A stretch of 64,000 nt of DNA. Source: Streptomyces sp. PTY087I2 (lineage in GTDB: Bacteria > Actinomycetota > Actinomycetes > Streptomycetales > Streptomycetaceae). The position numbers and the translations under genes are program-made. The notes below the pieces were generated by a model. The model saw only the letters and a program-made list of their open reading frames with translations, did not search any database and was not told the origin of the DNA. Positions 1 through 9,285 of this stretch are shown here, one piece after another (position 1 is the first letter of the stretch; each line of letters begins with the position of its first letter). The stretch covers positions 62,001-126,000 of the forward strand of contig NZ_LZRD01000001.1 of NCBI RefSeq assembly GCF_001687325.1, in the 5' to 3' direction.

Positions 1-1101
1 GACGCCGCTGTCTTCAGGACACCGAACGAACCGCTGAGCATCGAGAAAGTGACGATCCCCTCGACGCCTCCCCCCGGCGAGGTGCTCGTGCGGCTCAAAG
101 CAAGCGGGGTGTGCCACAGCGACCTTCACGTGCTCGTGGGCGAGTGGGAGGTTCCTGCGCCGATGATTCTCGGCCATGAGGGGGCCGGGATCGTCGAGAG
201 CGTCGGCGAAGGGGTCACGACCCTGAAGAAGGGCGACCACGTCGTGCTGTCCTGGACGCCCTCCTGTCGCCGCTGCCACTACTGCATCAGTGGCAGGCCT
301 GTCCTGTGTGACATGGTCAGCCGGCACTCGGCGAACCACCTGTCCTTCGACGGCCGGACCCGGGTCACCTCCGTGGACGGGGACGAGGTCTACAGCTTCG
401 CGGGCCTCGGAACGTTCGGCCAGTACGCCCTCGTGCCCGAATCGGGCGCCATCGCCATCCGCGACGACGCCCCGTTCCCCCAGGCGGCTCTGGTCGGATG
501 CGCCGTCACCACCGGCGTCGGCGCGGCCGTCAACACCGCGGGCGTGCGGCCGAGCGACACCGTGCTGGTCCTCGGCTGCGGAGGCGTCGGTCTGAACGCG
601 ATCCAGGGGGCCCGGCTCGCCGGCGCGCGGAAGATCATCGCCGCGGACGTCTCCGACGAGAAGCTGGAGCAGGCACGCGTCTTCGGGGCGACCGACCTGA
701 TCAACAACGCCCGCGAGAACTTCGCCGACAGGGTGCGCCAGCACACCGACGGACGCGGTGTGGAGATCGCCATCGAGGCCATCGGGCTGCCCCGCACCAT
801 CGAGTCGGCGTACGAGGTCCTGGCCCGGGGCGGCACGGCGGTGGTCGCCGGGCAGGTGGCGGACGGCCTGCGGATCTCCATCGACCCCTTCGTCATGTCC
901 GATCAGGAACTCAAGCTCATCGGCTCGAACTACGGATCGAGCAAACCGGCTTCCGACTTCCCGCTGCTGATCGACCACTACATGAACCACCGGATCGACC
1001 TGGACTCCCTCGTGACGAGCGAGATCCGTCTCCAGGACATCAACGAGGCGTTCGACCAGATGAAGCGCGGCATCGGCATCCGCTCGGTGATCACGTACTG
1101 A
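1..1101 (+). CDS. Zinc-dependent alcohol dehydrogenase, 5' end cut by window edge
   Basis: Medium-chain zinc alcohol dehydrogenase that would oxidise an alcohol with NAD(P). The reading frame is open from base 1 and the residues before the GTG at 49 continue the family's first beta strand, so the true start lies outside the window; 366 residues are visible. Catalytic-zinc residues appear in GVCHSDLH and GHEGAG. Four structural-zinc cysteines lie in CRRCHYCISGRPVLC, and the Rossmann motif is GCGGVGLNAIQGA. The gene ends 17 bases before the aminotransferase start, suggesting co-transcription. The substrate cannot be read from sequence; the neighbours suggest an alcohol-to-aldehyde step before transamination or CoA activation. 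Confidence 0.9.
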   Translation, partial: DAAVFRTPNEPLSIEKVTIPSTPPPGEVLVRLKASGVCHSDLHVLVGEWEVPAPMILGHEGAGIVESVGEGVTTLKKGDHVVLSWTPSCRRCHYCISGRPVLCDMVSRHSANHLSFDGRTRVTSVDGDEVYSFAGLGTFGQYALVPESGAIAIRDDAPFPQAALVGCAVTTGVGAAVNTAGVRPSDTVLVLGCGGVGLNAIQGARLAGARKIIAADVSDEKLEQARVFGATDLINNARENFADRVRQHTDGRGVEIAIEAIGLPRTIESAYEVLARGGTAVVAGQVADGLRISIDPFVMSDQELKLIGSNYGSSKPASDFPLLIDHYMNHRIDLDSLVTSEIRLQDINEAFDQMKRGIGIRSVITY

Positions 1102-1118
1102 AAGGCAGGGACGATCTC

Positions 1119-2375
1119 ATGGCCCTGGAATCATCACGCTCGGCCTTCGAGCGAGCCCGCCGCAGCGTCGGCGGAGGAGTGGGGTCGGGGCTGCGCGCCG
1201 CGATGCCTCCCCATCCGCTCTTCGTGCGCGAGGCGCGAGGCGCGTACGTCCGGGACCTGGACGGCGACCGGTACATCGACTACGTGATGGCCTGGGGCCC
1301 GCTCGTCCTCGGTCACGGCGACCCCCGCGTGGTGTCCGCCGTGACCGAGGTCGCGACGAGGATGCAGGTCGTCGGCACCGGCCACCCGCTCGAGTACCTC
1401 GCGGCGGAAGCGGTCCTCGAGGCCGTGCCGCACGGCGAGCGACTGCTGTGGAGCAACACGGGGACCGAAGCGGTGCAGGTGGCGCTGCGGCTCGCACGGG
1501 CCGCCACCGGGCGGCGCCGCGTCCTCAAGTTCGCCAAGAGCTACCACGGCTGGCACGACACCGTGTACGCCGGGATGTCCGAGGACGACTGCGGACGCCC
1601 CGCCACCCCCGGCGGACCGGGACAGTCGGCAAGCGTGCTCGACGACCTGGTCGTGGCGCGCTTCAACGACGTACAGCTGGCCGAGCGCCTGCTGAGCGAG
1701 TCCGTCGAGCGCGACATCGCGGCCGTGCTCGTCGATCCGGTGATGAGCAACGCCGGCGTCGAAGCGCCCGCACCGCAGTTCCTGTCGACGCTGCGGACCC
1801 TCTGCGACCGGCACGGCGTCGTCCTCGTCTTCGACGAGGTGATCGCCGGGTTCCGGATCGCCCGGGGCGGGGCGGCCGAGAAGTACGGCGTGCTGCCCGA
1901 CCTGTCCGTCTTCGGGAAGGCGATGGCCGGCGGGTTCACCCAGAGCGCCGTCGTCGGCCGGGCCGAACTGGTCGATCAGGTGACGACCGGCGTCGTGCAC
2001 GCCGGAACCTTCAACGCCAACCCGATCGCCCTGGCGGCCGTCGCGGCGACGATGCGGGCCCTGGCCGATCCCGCGGTCTACGAGTTGCTCGAACGGACCT
2101 CGGCCGAGTTCGAGGCACGCGTCGGCGGCGCTCTCGGTCCATCCGCCGAGTTCGGCCGCTCCAACCGGGTCGGCTCGCTCCTCCAGTACGTCCCTGCCGG
2201 CGGGACCACGGAGCTTCATGGAACCAGCGGGCTCTGGACCGAGATCCTCGAAGGGATGCTCCGTCAAGGCTTCCTGTTCATGCCGTCCGGCAAGGTCTTT
2301 CTCAGCACGGCACACACCAGCGCCGACATCGAGGCGACGGCCGAGGCTCTCGACCGGCTCCTGCGGACGTTGTGA
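1119..2375 (+). CDS. Class III aminotransferase, glutamate-1-semialdehyde aminomutase-like
   Basis: PLP-dependent fold-type I enzyme of 418 residues, close to the usual size for glutamate-1-semialdehyde 2,1-aminomutase-like proteins. The ATG at 1119 begins a product (MALESSRSAFERA) that aligns with the family N-terminus; the same frame stays open far upstream only as a shadow of the dehydrogenase. Visible elements are SNTGTEAVQVALRLARA (phosphate-binding region), SYHGWHD, VLVFDEVIAGFR (the Asp that contacts the pyridine nitrogen) and VFGKAMAGGF with the probable Schiff-base lysine. A housekeeping hemL would sit with haem genes, so here a catabolic or secondary-metabolic aminotransferase is more likely. 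Confidence 0.85.
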   Translation: MALESSRSAFERARRSVGGGVGSGLRAAMPPHPLFVREARGAYVRDLDGDRYIDYVMAWGPLVLGHGDPRVVSAVTEVATRMQVVGTGHPLEYLAAEAVLEAVPHGERLLWSNTGTEAVQVALRLARAATGRRRVLKFAKSYHGWHDTVYAGMSEDDCGRPATPGGPGQSASVLDDLVVARFNDVQLAERLLSESVERDIAAVLVDPVMSNAGVEAPAPQFLSTLRTLCDRHGVVLVFDEVIAGFRIARGGAAEKYGVLPDLSVFGKAMAGGFTQSAVVGRAELVDQVTTGVVHAGTFNANPIALAAVAATMRALADPAVYELLERTSAEFEARVGGALGPSAEFGRSNRVGSLLQYVPAGGTTELHGTSGLWTEILEGMLRQGFLFMPSGKVFLSTAHTSADIEATAEALDRLLRTL

Positions 2376-2474
2376 CGCCCGCGTCGAGCCACGCGTAACC
2401 CCCACCCGCTCCGAGCCAGTCCGCGTGTTTGTTCCCCGCGGCCTGGCCCGGTCCACCTTCCCGGAAGACCCACC

Positions 2475-4031
2475 ATGCTGAACCTCTCGGTCCTGCTCGA
2501 AGACGCCGCCCGCACGCACCCTGACCGGGACGCCGTCGTCCTCGGCACGACGCGTCTCACCTACGCCCAGGTCGAGGCCGCCGCCAACCGGGTTGCCAAC
2601 CTCCTGGTCGACCGCGGCATCCGGCCCGGCGACAAGGTCGCACTCAGCTGCCCGAACGTGCTCTGCTTCCCGATCGTCTACTACGGGATCCTCAAGGCCG
2701 GCGCAGTCGTCGTACCGCTCAACATCCTGCTCAAGGGCCGGGAGGTCGCCTACCATCTCGCCGACTCGGAGGCGAAGGCGTACTTCTGCTTCGAGGGTGA
2801 CGCCGGTCTGCCGATGGGCGCGGAAGGACACGCCGGATTCAGCGAATCCCCGGAGTGCGAGCACTTCTTCCTCATCACCGCCGACTCCGCGGCCGAAAGC
2901 CCGATCGAGGGCGTCGAGACCATGGGCACCGCGGTGCAGGGAACCGCGACGACATTCGACAGCATCGGTACCTCGGGGGACGACCCGGCCGTGCTCCTCT
3001 ACACGAGCGGGACGACAGGACAGGCGAAGGGCGCCGAACTCAGCCACGCCGGCCTCGTACTCAACGCCCTAGCCTGCAACAGGCTGTTGGAGAACCGACC
3101 CGCCCTGGACACCCACCTGGTCGTGCTGCCACTGTTCCACTCCTTCGGCGCGACCGTGCAGATGAACGCCGGTTTCTCGACGGCCGGCACGCTGGTGCTG
3201 CTGCCGCGGTTCGACGCCCGGCAGGCGGTGTCCCTGATGCGGCAGGAGGACATCACCTTCTTCGCGGGCGTCCCCACCATGTGGTGGGGCCTGCTGCAAG
3301 CGCTCGACGAGGACGTCGACGCCGAGAGGATCGCGAGGAACCTACGCGTCGGTGTCTCCGGTGGCGCCTCGCTCCCCGCGGAGATCCTCAAGCAGGTCAG
3401 GGAGCGACTGGGCGTCCAGGTCCTGGAGGGCTACGGCCTCTCCGAGACCTCGCCGGTGGTGACCTTCAGCGATCCGGCGCGAGAGCCCCGGCCCGGTTCC
3501 ATCGGCGTGCCGATCTGGGGCGTGGAAGTCAAGCTCGTCAGGCCGGACTGGTCGGAGGTCGAGGACGACGGCACGGGCAGTGCCATCGGGGAGATCGCGG
3601 TCAAGGGCCACAACGTCATGAAGGGCTACCACGGCCGCCCCGAGGCCACCGCCGAAGCCATCAGGGACGGTTGGTTCCGCACCGGCGACCTGGCCCGCAG
3701 GGACAAGGACGGCTTCTACTACATCGTCGACCGGGCGAAGGACCTGATCATCCGCGGTGGCTTCAACGTGTACCCGCGCGAGATCGAGGAGGTCCTGATG
3801 ACGCACCCGGCGGTCAGCCTGGCCGCGGTCATCGGCGTGCCCCACGAGAGCCACGGCGAGGAGATCAAGGCGTTCGTCATCCTCGACCGCGGTGCCGAGG
3901 CCCGCCCCGACGAGCTGATCGCCTGGGGCAAGGAGCAGATGGCCGGCTACAAGTACCCGCGCATCGTGGAGATCGTGCCGACCCTGCCGATGACGTCCAC
4001 CGGAAAGATCCTCAAGCGCGCACTCACATGA
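2475..4031 (+). CDS. Acyl-CoA ligase (AMP-forming), first copy
   Basis: ANL-superfamily enzyme of 518 residues that adenylates a carboxylic acid and transfers it to CoA. The P-loop-like motif is LLYTSGTTGQAKGAE, followed by GYGLSETSP (A5), GWFRTGDLARRDKDG and YIVDRAKDLIIRGG (A7-A8 hinge), and the C-terminal catalytic lysine region STGKILKRAL. The pattern is that of long-chain fatty-acyl or aryl-acyl CoA ligases. A GGAAG ribosome-binding site precedes the ATG. It lies about 100 bases after the aminotransferase and 42 bases before a second, divergent ligase, suggesting one operon. The actual acid is unknown. Confidence 0.9.
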   Translation: MLNLSVLLEDAARTHPDRDAVVLGTTRLTYAQVEAAANRVANLLVDRGIRPGDKVALSCPNVLCFPIVYYGILKAGAVVVPLNILLKGREVAYHLADSEAKAYFCFEGDAGLPMGAEGHAGFSESPECEHFFLITADSAAESPIEGVETMGTAVQGTATTFDSIGTSGDDPAVLLYTSGTTGQAKGAELSHAGLVLNALACNRLLENRPALDTHLVVLPLFHSFGATVQMNAGFSTAGTLVLLPRFDARQAVSLMRQEDITFFAGVPTMWWGLLQALDEDVDAERIARNLRVGVSGGASLPAEILKQVRERLGVQVLEGYGLSETSPVVTFSDPAREPRPGSIGVPIWGVEVKLVRPDWSEVEDDGTGSAIGEIAVKGHNVMKGYHGRPEATAEAIRDGWFRTGDLARRDKDGFYYIVDRAKDLIIRGGFNVYPREIEEVLMTHPAVSLAAVIGVPHESHGEEIKAFVILDRGAEARPDELIAWGKEQMAGYKYPRIVEIVPTLPMTSTGKILKRALT

Positions 4032-4073
4032 CCGGCACGCCGAGCGCATGAACTCGGCTGGGAAGGACGGCAG

Positions 4074-5753
4074 ATGACCGTGGACGAGGGCCGACGGCGG
4101 GAGACGTTCCCCGGCGGGTTCGGTACGGGGACGGACGCGGCCCCCGCATCGCTGGTGGCCGCCTGGAAGGCGCGCGTGGAGAAGAACCCGGAGGGCGCGG
4201 CGCTGCGCTACTTCGACGGCGTCCTGTCCGCGCGGGAGGTGGACTCCGCGTCGGATTCCCTGGCCGCCGCGTTCGAGACGCGCGGGACCGGGCGCGGCGA
4301 CCGGGTCGGGGTGTACCTCCAGAACGTCCCGCAGTACGCGCTGGTGCTGCTGGCCCTGTGGAAGCTGGGGGCCACGGCGCTGGGACTCAACCCGATGTAC
4401 CGGCGCCAGGAGCTCCGCCGCATCATCGACGATTCCGGGGCGGTCGGGGTCGTCTGCGCGGACGCGGACGTCCACGAGACGCTGGGCACGCTGGCGGGGA
4501 GCACGGTGCGCTGGCTGATCAGCACGTCGGCGCTGGACTACCAGTCGAGGAACGATCCGCGGGTCTTCACGACGACGCAACGCCACGCCCCGGCGCCGGA
4601 CGGCGACCTGGTGGCCCTGATCGGCGAGTTCGGGGGCCGCGGCCCCTCGCCCGTGGAGCTGACCCGCGACGACGTCGCGTTCCTGACGTACACCTCGGGA
4701 ACGACGGGGCCGCCGAAGGGTGCCATGAACACCCACGGCAACGTCCTGAGCGTGGTGGCGACCTGCGCGTCGTGGATGGGCGTGGGCGACGGGGACGTCG
4801 TGTTCGCCGTGGCCCCGCTGTTCCACATCACCGGGGCGGTGGTCAACGCGACGATCTCCCTGCTCACCGACACCACGCTCGTCCTCACGGGCCGCTTCCA
4901 CCCCGGGGTCGCCCTGGAGGCATTCGCCGAGCACGGGGTGACCTTCACGATCGGCTCCATCACGGCGTACAACGCGATCCACGAGCTGCCGCAGGCCGGA
5001 CCGGAGCACTTCACGTCGGCAAAGGCCCTGTACTCCGGGGGTGCGCCGATCCCCCCGGCGACCGTCGAGCGGTTCCAGGAGCGGTTCGGCGTCTACCTCC
5101 ACAACGGCTACGGGATGACCGAGACGACCTCCGCCGTCATCGCCGTGCCACCAGGGGAAAGAGCGCCGGTGCACCGGCCGAGCGGGACTCTGTCCATCGG
5201 CAAACCCCTGCCGCACGTCACCGCGCGCGTCGTGGACCTTCACGGTGACGCGGTGCCGAGCGGGGAGCAGGGCGAACTCGAATTGAGCGGGCCGCAGGTG
5301 GTGCCCGGCTATTGGGACCAGCCCGAGGCCACCCGTCGGACCATGCCCGAGGGCCGACTCCGTACCGGCGACGTCGCCGTCATCGACGAGGAGGGCTGGG
5401 TCTACCTGGTGGACCGGCTCAAGGACCAGATCAACGTGTCCGGGTACAAGGTCTGGCCACGTGAGGTCGAGGACGCGCTGTACGAGCACCCGTCGGTGCA
5501 TGAGGCCGCGGTCATCGGACAACCGGACGCCTACCGCGGCGAGACCGTCGTGGCCTACGTCTCGCTCAAGGCGGGTCTGAACGCCACGGCGGACGAGCTG
5601 ATCGCCTTCTCCCGCGACCGGCTGGCCGCCTACAAGTGCCCCCGCACGATCCATTTCCTCGCCGACCTGCCCAAGACCCAGAGCGGCAAGATCCGGCGCG
5701 CCGCGCTCCGCGGCCTCGACGGTCCGGGGCCGGCCTCCCCCTCGAAGGACTGA
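4074..5753 (+). CDS. Acyl-CoA ligase (AMP-forming), second copy
   Basis: A second ANL-superfamily ligase, 559 residues, only distantly similar to the one upstream. Motifs in order are LTYTSGTTGPPKGAMNTHGN, NGYGMTETTSAV, GRLRTGDVAVIDEEG, VDRLKDQINVSGYKVWPRE and TQSGKIRRAAL with the C-terminal catalytic lysine. GGAAGG lies just before the ATG. The N-terminus has about 30 extra residues before the first conserved block. Two ligases side by side suggest that two different carboxylates are activated, for example a substrate and a downstream intermediate, but this is inference. It ends 3 bases before the ATG of the broken symporter. Confidence 0.9.
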   Translation: MTVDEGRRRETFPGGFGTGTDAAPASLVAAWKARVEKNPEGAALRYFDGVLSAREVDSASDSLAAAFETRGTGRGDRVGVYLQNVPQYALVLLALWKLGATALGLNPMYRRQELRRIIDDSGAVGVVCADADVHETLGTLAGSTVRWLISTSALDYQSRNDPRVFTTTQRHAPAPDGDLVALIGEFGGRGPSPVELTRDDVAFLTYTSGTTGPPKGAMNTHGNVLSVVATCASWMGVGDGDVVFAVAPLFHITGAVVNATISLLTDTTLVLTGRFHPGVALEAFAEHGVTFTIGSITAYNAIHELPQAGPEHFTSAKALYSGGAPIPPATVERFQERFGVYLHNGYGMTETTSAVIAVPPGERAPVHRPSGTLSIGKPLPHVTARVVDLHGDAVPSGEQGELELSGPQVVPGYWDQPEATRRTMPEGRLRTGDVAVIDEEGWVYLVDRLKDQINVSGYKVWPREVEDALYEHPSVHEAAVIGQPDAYRGETVVAYVSLKAGLNATADELIAFSRDRLAAYKCPRTIHFLADLPKTQSGKIRRAALRGLDGPGPASPSKD

Positions 5754-5756
5754 TCC

Positions 5757-6459
5757 ATGAGCGAGAACCGGAGCCCCGATCCTCCTCGCATCGGAGGTCC
5801 TCCCCCACCATTCCACCGGCCGGGTCGTGCTCATCACCCTCGTGGCCTGCGTCGCCTTCCTCGCCGTCCTCACAGCCGTGGCGAGTGTGACCTTCGCCGC
5901 CGCCGTCTCCGTGACCCGCGACCTGATCGGGCAGAGGGGCCTTGCGAGGGCCGGCATAGGGGAGCCGACGGTCATGCGGCTGTCCGTGGTCGCGCTCTGC
6001 GCCGTGAGCCTCGTTCTCACCACGACCGTGCACCGCAACCCCATCGATTTTCTCCTCGCGTTCTCGCTGAGTCTCGCGGCCTCATGTGTATGTCCCGCGC
6101 TCGTCTACTCCTTCCTCTGGACCGGCTTCGACCGCCGAGGGCTGCTGTGGCTCGTCTATGGAGGACTGTCCCTCTGCGTCCTGCTGACCCTCTTCTCCCC
6201 CGCGGTGTCCGGGACAGCGTACGCGCTGCTGCCGGACCGGGACTTCGACCTGTTCCCGCTCCACACCCCTGGACTGGTCTCCGTCCCGGCGGCCTTCCTG
6301 CTCGGATGGCTCGGCAGCGCGCGTCCGTGGGAGCGGGCCGCAGGGCGTCGGCACGCTGCGTCGCCGGAGGCAGGACGGCAGGGAAACGTCCCGGCGCCCG
6401 GCCGCGATGGCCCTTGGGCAGGCATCGGCTCCGACCGGGACGGCGTCGGGCGAAAGTGA
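5757..6459 (+). pseudogene. Remnant of an ActP-like sodium:solute symporter
   Basis: Only the C-terminal third of a sodium:solute symporter (acetate permease type) remains. The frame that encodes it opens after a stop at 5758-5760 and reads GAPILLASEVLPHHSTGRVV, then membrane helices from about 5827 (LITLVACVAFLAVLTAV), then YSFLWTGFDRRGLLWLVYGG and PGLVSVPAAFLLGWLG, which match the last helices of the family. Full-length members have about 500-550 residues and 12-13 helices; the first roughly 350 residues are absent. The ATG at 5757, nearly abutting the upstream stop, is in another frame and gives a proline-rich non-homologous peptide. A deletion plus loss of frame explains this best. A short membrane protein starting at the GTG at 5827 cannot be excluded. 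Confidence 0.7.
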
Positions 6460-6602
6460 CGCCACCCGCCACAGAACTACGAAGAAGCGCCATGACGATC
6501 GAGCTCACCTGACCGTCGCCAGGACAAACGCGCGGTCGACCACGAAAGCCAGGATTCCGCCGGCCGATCAGCCGGAGTTCATGTAGTAGAGGAGAGATTC
6601 AC
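6460..6602 (+). other. Spacer before the PhyH gene with a six-codon ORF
   Basis: Non-coding spacer of 143 bases. It holds a minimal ORF at 6493-6513 (ATG, five codons, TGA; MTIELT) without a convincing ribosome-binding site, possibly the trace of another deleted gene. A strong GAGGAGAG ribosome-binding site follows at about 6590, next to the dioxygenase start. No clear terminator is visible, so the dioxygenase may be read from the upstream operon or from its own promoter here. Confidence 0.4.
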
Positions 6603-7469
6603 ATGACAGCACAGAAGCAGCCCCAGACTCTGTCGTCGGTAGCGGTCGGCACTCCGGCGGACGAGATCCTTGAGCTCCTGACCCGCGACGGCGGCCTCAT
6701 CGTCAAGGACTTCCTGACGCAGGAGCAGATGAGCCGCTTCAATTCCGAGATCGAGCCGCCGATGCAGGCGCTTCGCCCGGGCTCGACCCACGAGAACGAC
6801 GTGGTGGCCGCGTTCCACGGCAGCAACACCAAGCGGCTCACGAACCTGGTCACGCACAGTGCCACGTTCCGCAACGAGATCCTCGAGCACCGCCTGGTCC
6901 ACGAGATCTGTGACCGGATCTTCCTCCCGGAGTCGGGCACGTACTGGATGACCACCGCACAGGTGATCGAGATCGGCCCGCACAGCCAGGCGCAGATGCT
7001 GCACCGGGACCTGGAGAACTGGTTCCCGTTCGTCGCGATGGGGCCCAGTGGCCCGGAAGTCGCCGTCAACTTCCTGATCGCCCTGACCGACTTCACAGAA
7101 GAGAACGGCGCCACCCGCGTCATCCCGGGGAGCAACCACTGGGGCGACTTCAAGGACCGTGGGACTCCTGAGCAGACGATTCCGGCGGTCATGAATGCCG
7201 GCGACGCCCTGCTGTTCAGCGGCAAGACCGCGCACGGGGGCGGAGAGAACCGGACGAGCGATGAACACCGGCGGGCCGTGGCCTTCGCTCTCAACCCGGG
7301 GTTCCTCACCGGCGAGGAGGCGTACCCCTTCCTGGTCGACATGGAGATCGCGAGAACGCTCTCGCCGCGCGTCCAGCGCATGCTCGGCTTCCGCTCCCAG
7401 TACCCGACGGGCTCCCCCGGCCTGTGGCAGGTCGACTACGCCGATCTGGGCGACTACCTCGATCTCTAG
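6603..7469 (+). CDS. Phytanoyl-CoA dioxygenase (PhyH) family protein
   Basis: Fe(II)/2-oxoglutarate oxygenase of the PhyH family, 288 residues, typical length. The facial triad is visible: HRD in QMLHRDLENW supplies the first His and the Asp, and KTAHGGGENR near residue 210 supplies the distal His; an arginine for 2-oxoglutarate follows in EHRRAVAFAL. GATRVIPGSNHW is the conserved strand before the distal His. A strong GAGGAGAG ribosome-binding site fixes the ATG. It would hydroxylate an organic substrate using 2-oxoglutarate and oxygen. It is the last gene of the co-directional set that begins with the alcohol dehydrogenase; the substrate is unknown. Confidence 0.88.
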   Translation: MTAQKQPQTLSSVAVGTPADEILELLTRDGGLIVKDFLTQEQMSRFNSEIEPPMQALRPGSTHENDVVAAFHGSNTKRLTNLVTHSATFRNEILEHRLVHEICDRIFLPESGTYWMTTAQVIEIGPHSQAQMLHRDLENWFPFVAMGPSGPEVAVNFLIALTDFTEENGATRVIPGSNHWGDFKDRGTPEQTIPAVMNAGDALLFSGKTAHGGGENRTSDEHRRAVAFALNPGFLTGEEAYPFLVDMEIARTLSPRVQRMLGFRSQYPTGSPGLWQVDYADLGDYLDL

Positions 7470-7566
7470 AAGCCGGCCCGATCAGCTGACGCACCCTGGT
7501 CGGGGGCTCGTGCATCGTCGGAGCGAGGCGCGGGTGTCACCGGGGACGACAGGGACGGGACGGCCA

Positions 7567-8516
7567 TCAGGTGTGGCTCTCACCGGATTCCGCGTGTTGG
7601 GCGGGACCGAACGCAAGGGCGAGCAGTTTCCGCCAGTCGACAGGAGGCGCTGGAGGCGGCTCACCGTGGCGCTCGCGTGGCAGCAGCACGCGCAGCACGC
7701 GGGACCGTACCGTGCACACGACCGGTGTGCGCAGCCACAGCGCCTCCCCGTCGACCGCCACCGGAAGCCGCGCCTCCTCCCCTCCCGCCGTCACCGGGTG
7801 CCGCGGTCCCCCCGCCGTCACCTCGACCCGCCGCGCGGTCGCCACGGTGAGCCCCGGCGCCTGTGAGCCCCATAGGGCCAGCTCTGCCGCCTGTGCCGCT
7901 TTCTCCACTCCGAGCCCGATGACACCCGGTTCGCCGTCGTCGAGCACGGGCCGGCGCCCGGCGCCGCTCAGTTCGTCGGGCGAGATGTACGGGTTGTTGC
8001 TGAGCAACAGCGCCTGCTGGTCGGCGAGCCAGGCCCCGTCCACGCACGCATCGAGTCGTCGCGCGCCCGGCCTGGTGAGGAGGTCCGGCATCAGCTTCAG
8101 GGCGGTGCCCGTCTTGTCTTCGCGGTACTCCGGGCTCTGCACGATGTCCGCGTACACGCCGAAGGACACCGTGTTGACGAAAGGACGCCCGGAGACGTCA
8201 CCGAGATCGACCCGGATCTCCTCGCCGTCGGTCAAGGCATCGAGGCAGCGAGCCGGGTCGGAGCGGTCGAGGCCGAGATCCATGGCGAAATGGTTGCGCC
8301 GAGCAACCGCACCGGACCGCGCCGGGCCACGGACCACCAGATGCCTGCGGCGCAGATCGCCAGCCCGAAAAGCCCGACCACCACCACGAGCAGTCCGCCC
8401 GCGCCCAGCGCGAGCAGCAGCACGAGCATGGCGGCGGTGGCCGCCACCACGGCGCACCGCGCGAGCAGCCGGGCGGCCGGCCATGCCCACGACCGTGCCT
8501 TTCGTGTCCTGTCCAT
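7567..8516 (-). pseudogene. Diacylglycerol/lipid kinase gene with internal deletion
   Basis: Two pieces of one gene lie in different frames. From the ATG at 8516, behind a GAGGAG ribosome-binding site, the first frame reads MDRTRKARSWAWPAARLLAR and two membrane helices ending near WWSVARRGPVRLLG. The second frame, from about 8305 down to 7567, reads RNHFAMDLGLDR, FVNTVSFGVYADIVQSPEY, LLLSNNPY and VAVDGEALWLRTPV, the C-terminal lobe of the diacylglycerol kinase family. The GGDGT-type nucleotide-binding core that should lie between them is missing and the frames do not match at the junction near 8298-8306. A deletion removing the catalytic domain is the simplest reading. It diverges from the TetR gene at 8649. 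Confidence 0.75.
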
Positions 8517-8612
8517 GGCCCTCTCCTCAAAGGTGGGGGGCCATCCCATTCTCATCATCAGCCTGGCGTGGCGCCCAGTCACCGGGCTCTCAGGCCGGGG
8601 GCTGAGGGATCC

Positions 8613-8634
8613 GACTGTGTCGAGCGACTGAGTC
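8613..8634. promoter_or_regulatory. Imperfect 22-bp palindrome, probable TetR operator
   Basis: The pattern is GACT-N2-GTCG-N2-CGAC-N2-AGTC, symmetric at 16 of 22 positions, 14 bases before the TetR ATG. The GTCG-N2-CGAC core recurs upstream of the P450 gene and the zinc dehydrogenase. Autoregulation by the adjacent TetR protein is inferred. Confidence 0.6.
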
Positions 8635-8648
8635 GATATAGTGATCTC

Positions 8649-9275
8649 ATGGCTCATGTTTCCGCGGCGGAGCGCCGCCCTCAGTTGATCAAGGCGGCCA
8701 TCGATCTCATGACCCGGGAGGGTGTGGCCGCGGGGAGCACCCGTGCCATCGCCGCGGAGCTCGGTGTCGCCCAGACCACCGTCCACTACATCTTCGGCTC
8801 GAAGGAGGACCTCTACCGCGCGGTCATGGACCAGATCACCGACGATCTGGTCGCGCATGTGAAGCGCGCAGCGCCGGAGGACGCGGGCTTCGAGGAGACC
8901 ATCATCGCCTTCGCGCAGTCCCTGTGGGGAACCGTGCGCGAGCCGACGTCGCACCACCAGTTGCTCATTGAGCTGACCATGTTCGCCCTGCGTGTGCCCG
9001 GCCTCAACGAGGCCCGGCAGGGCCACTACCAGCGGGTCATAGAGGTGACCGCACAGGTGATCACCGAGACGGCGAAGAGGACGGGGCAGAAGCTGGCCGA
9101 GTCTCCTGAAACGGTGGCCCGGTTCTTCCTCTCCGGCTTCGACGGGCTCACCATGCAGGTCCTTGTGGCCCTGCCCGACGAAGCCGCAGAGCGGACGGGT
9201 CTCAGGGCACTCGTGGCCGCGACCGTGGCGCTGGCGAAGGGGGACCTCGAACTCCCGGACGTGCCGACGGCCTGA
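8649..9275 (+). CDS. TetR family transcriptional regulator, probable regulator of the P450 locus
   Basis: TetR-type repressor of 208 residues. The helix-turn-helix lies at about residues 25-50 (STRAIAAELGVAQTTVHYIF, then GSKEDLYRAV), with an all-helical ligand domain behind it. The ATG at 8649 begins MAHVSAAERRPQLIKAA, the normal family start; the longer open frame upstream overlaps the operator. It converges on the P450 fusion gene and shares with it a bidirectional hairpin. A palindrome just upstream shares its core with sequences before the P450 and the divergent dehydrogenase, which makes it the likely local regulator of both. The ligand, perhaps a fatty acid, is a guess. Confidence 0.88.
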   Translation: MAHVSAAERRPQLIKAAIDLMTREGVAAGSTRAIAAELGVAQTTVHYIFGSKEDLYRAVMDQITDDLVAHVKRAAPEDAGFEETIIAFAQSLWGTVREPTSHHQLLIELTMFALRVPGLNEARQGHYQRVIEVTAQVITETAKRTGQKLAESPETVARFFLSGFDGLTMQVLVALPDEAAERTGLRALVAATVALAKGDLELPDVPTA

Positions 9276-9285
9276 CGCGACGCGG

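Noticed and set aside
1134-3047. 637-codon minus-strand frame across aminotransferase and ligase
   Set aside because: Composition is that of an antisense shadow; the plus-strand genes carry clear family motifs.
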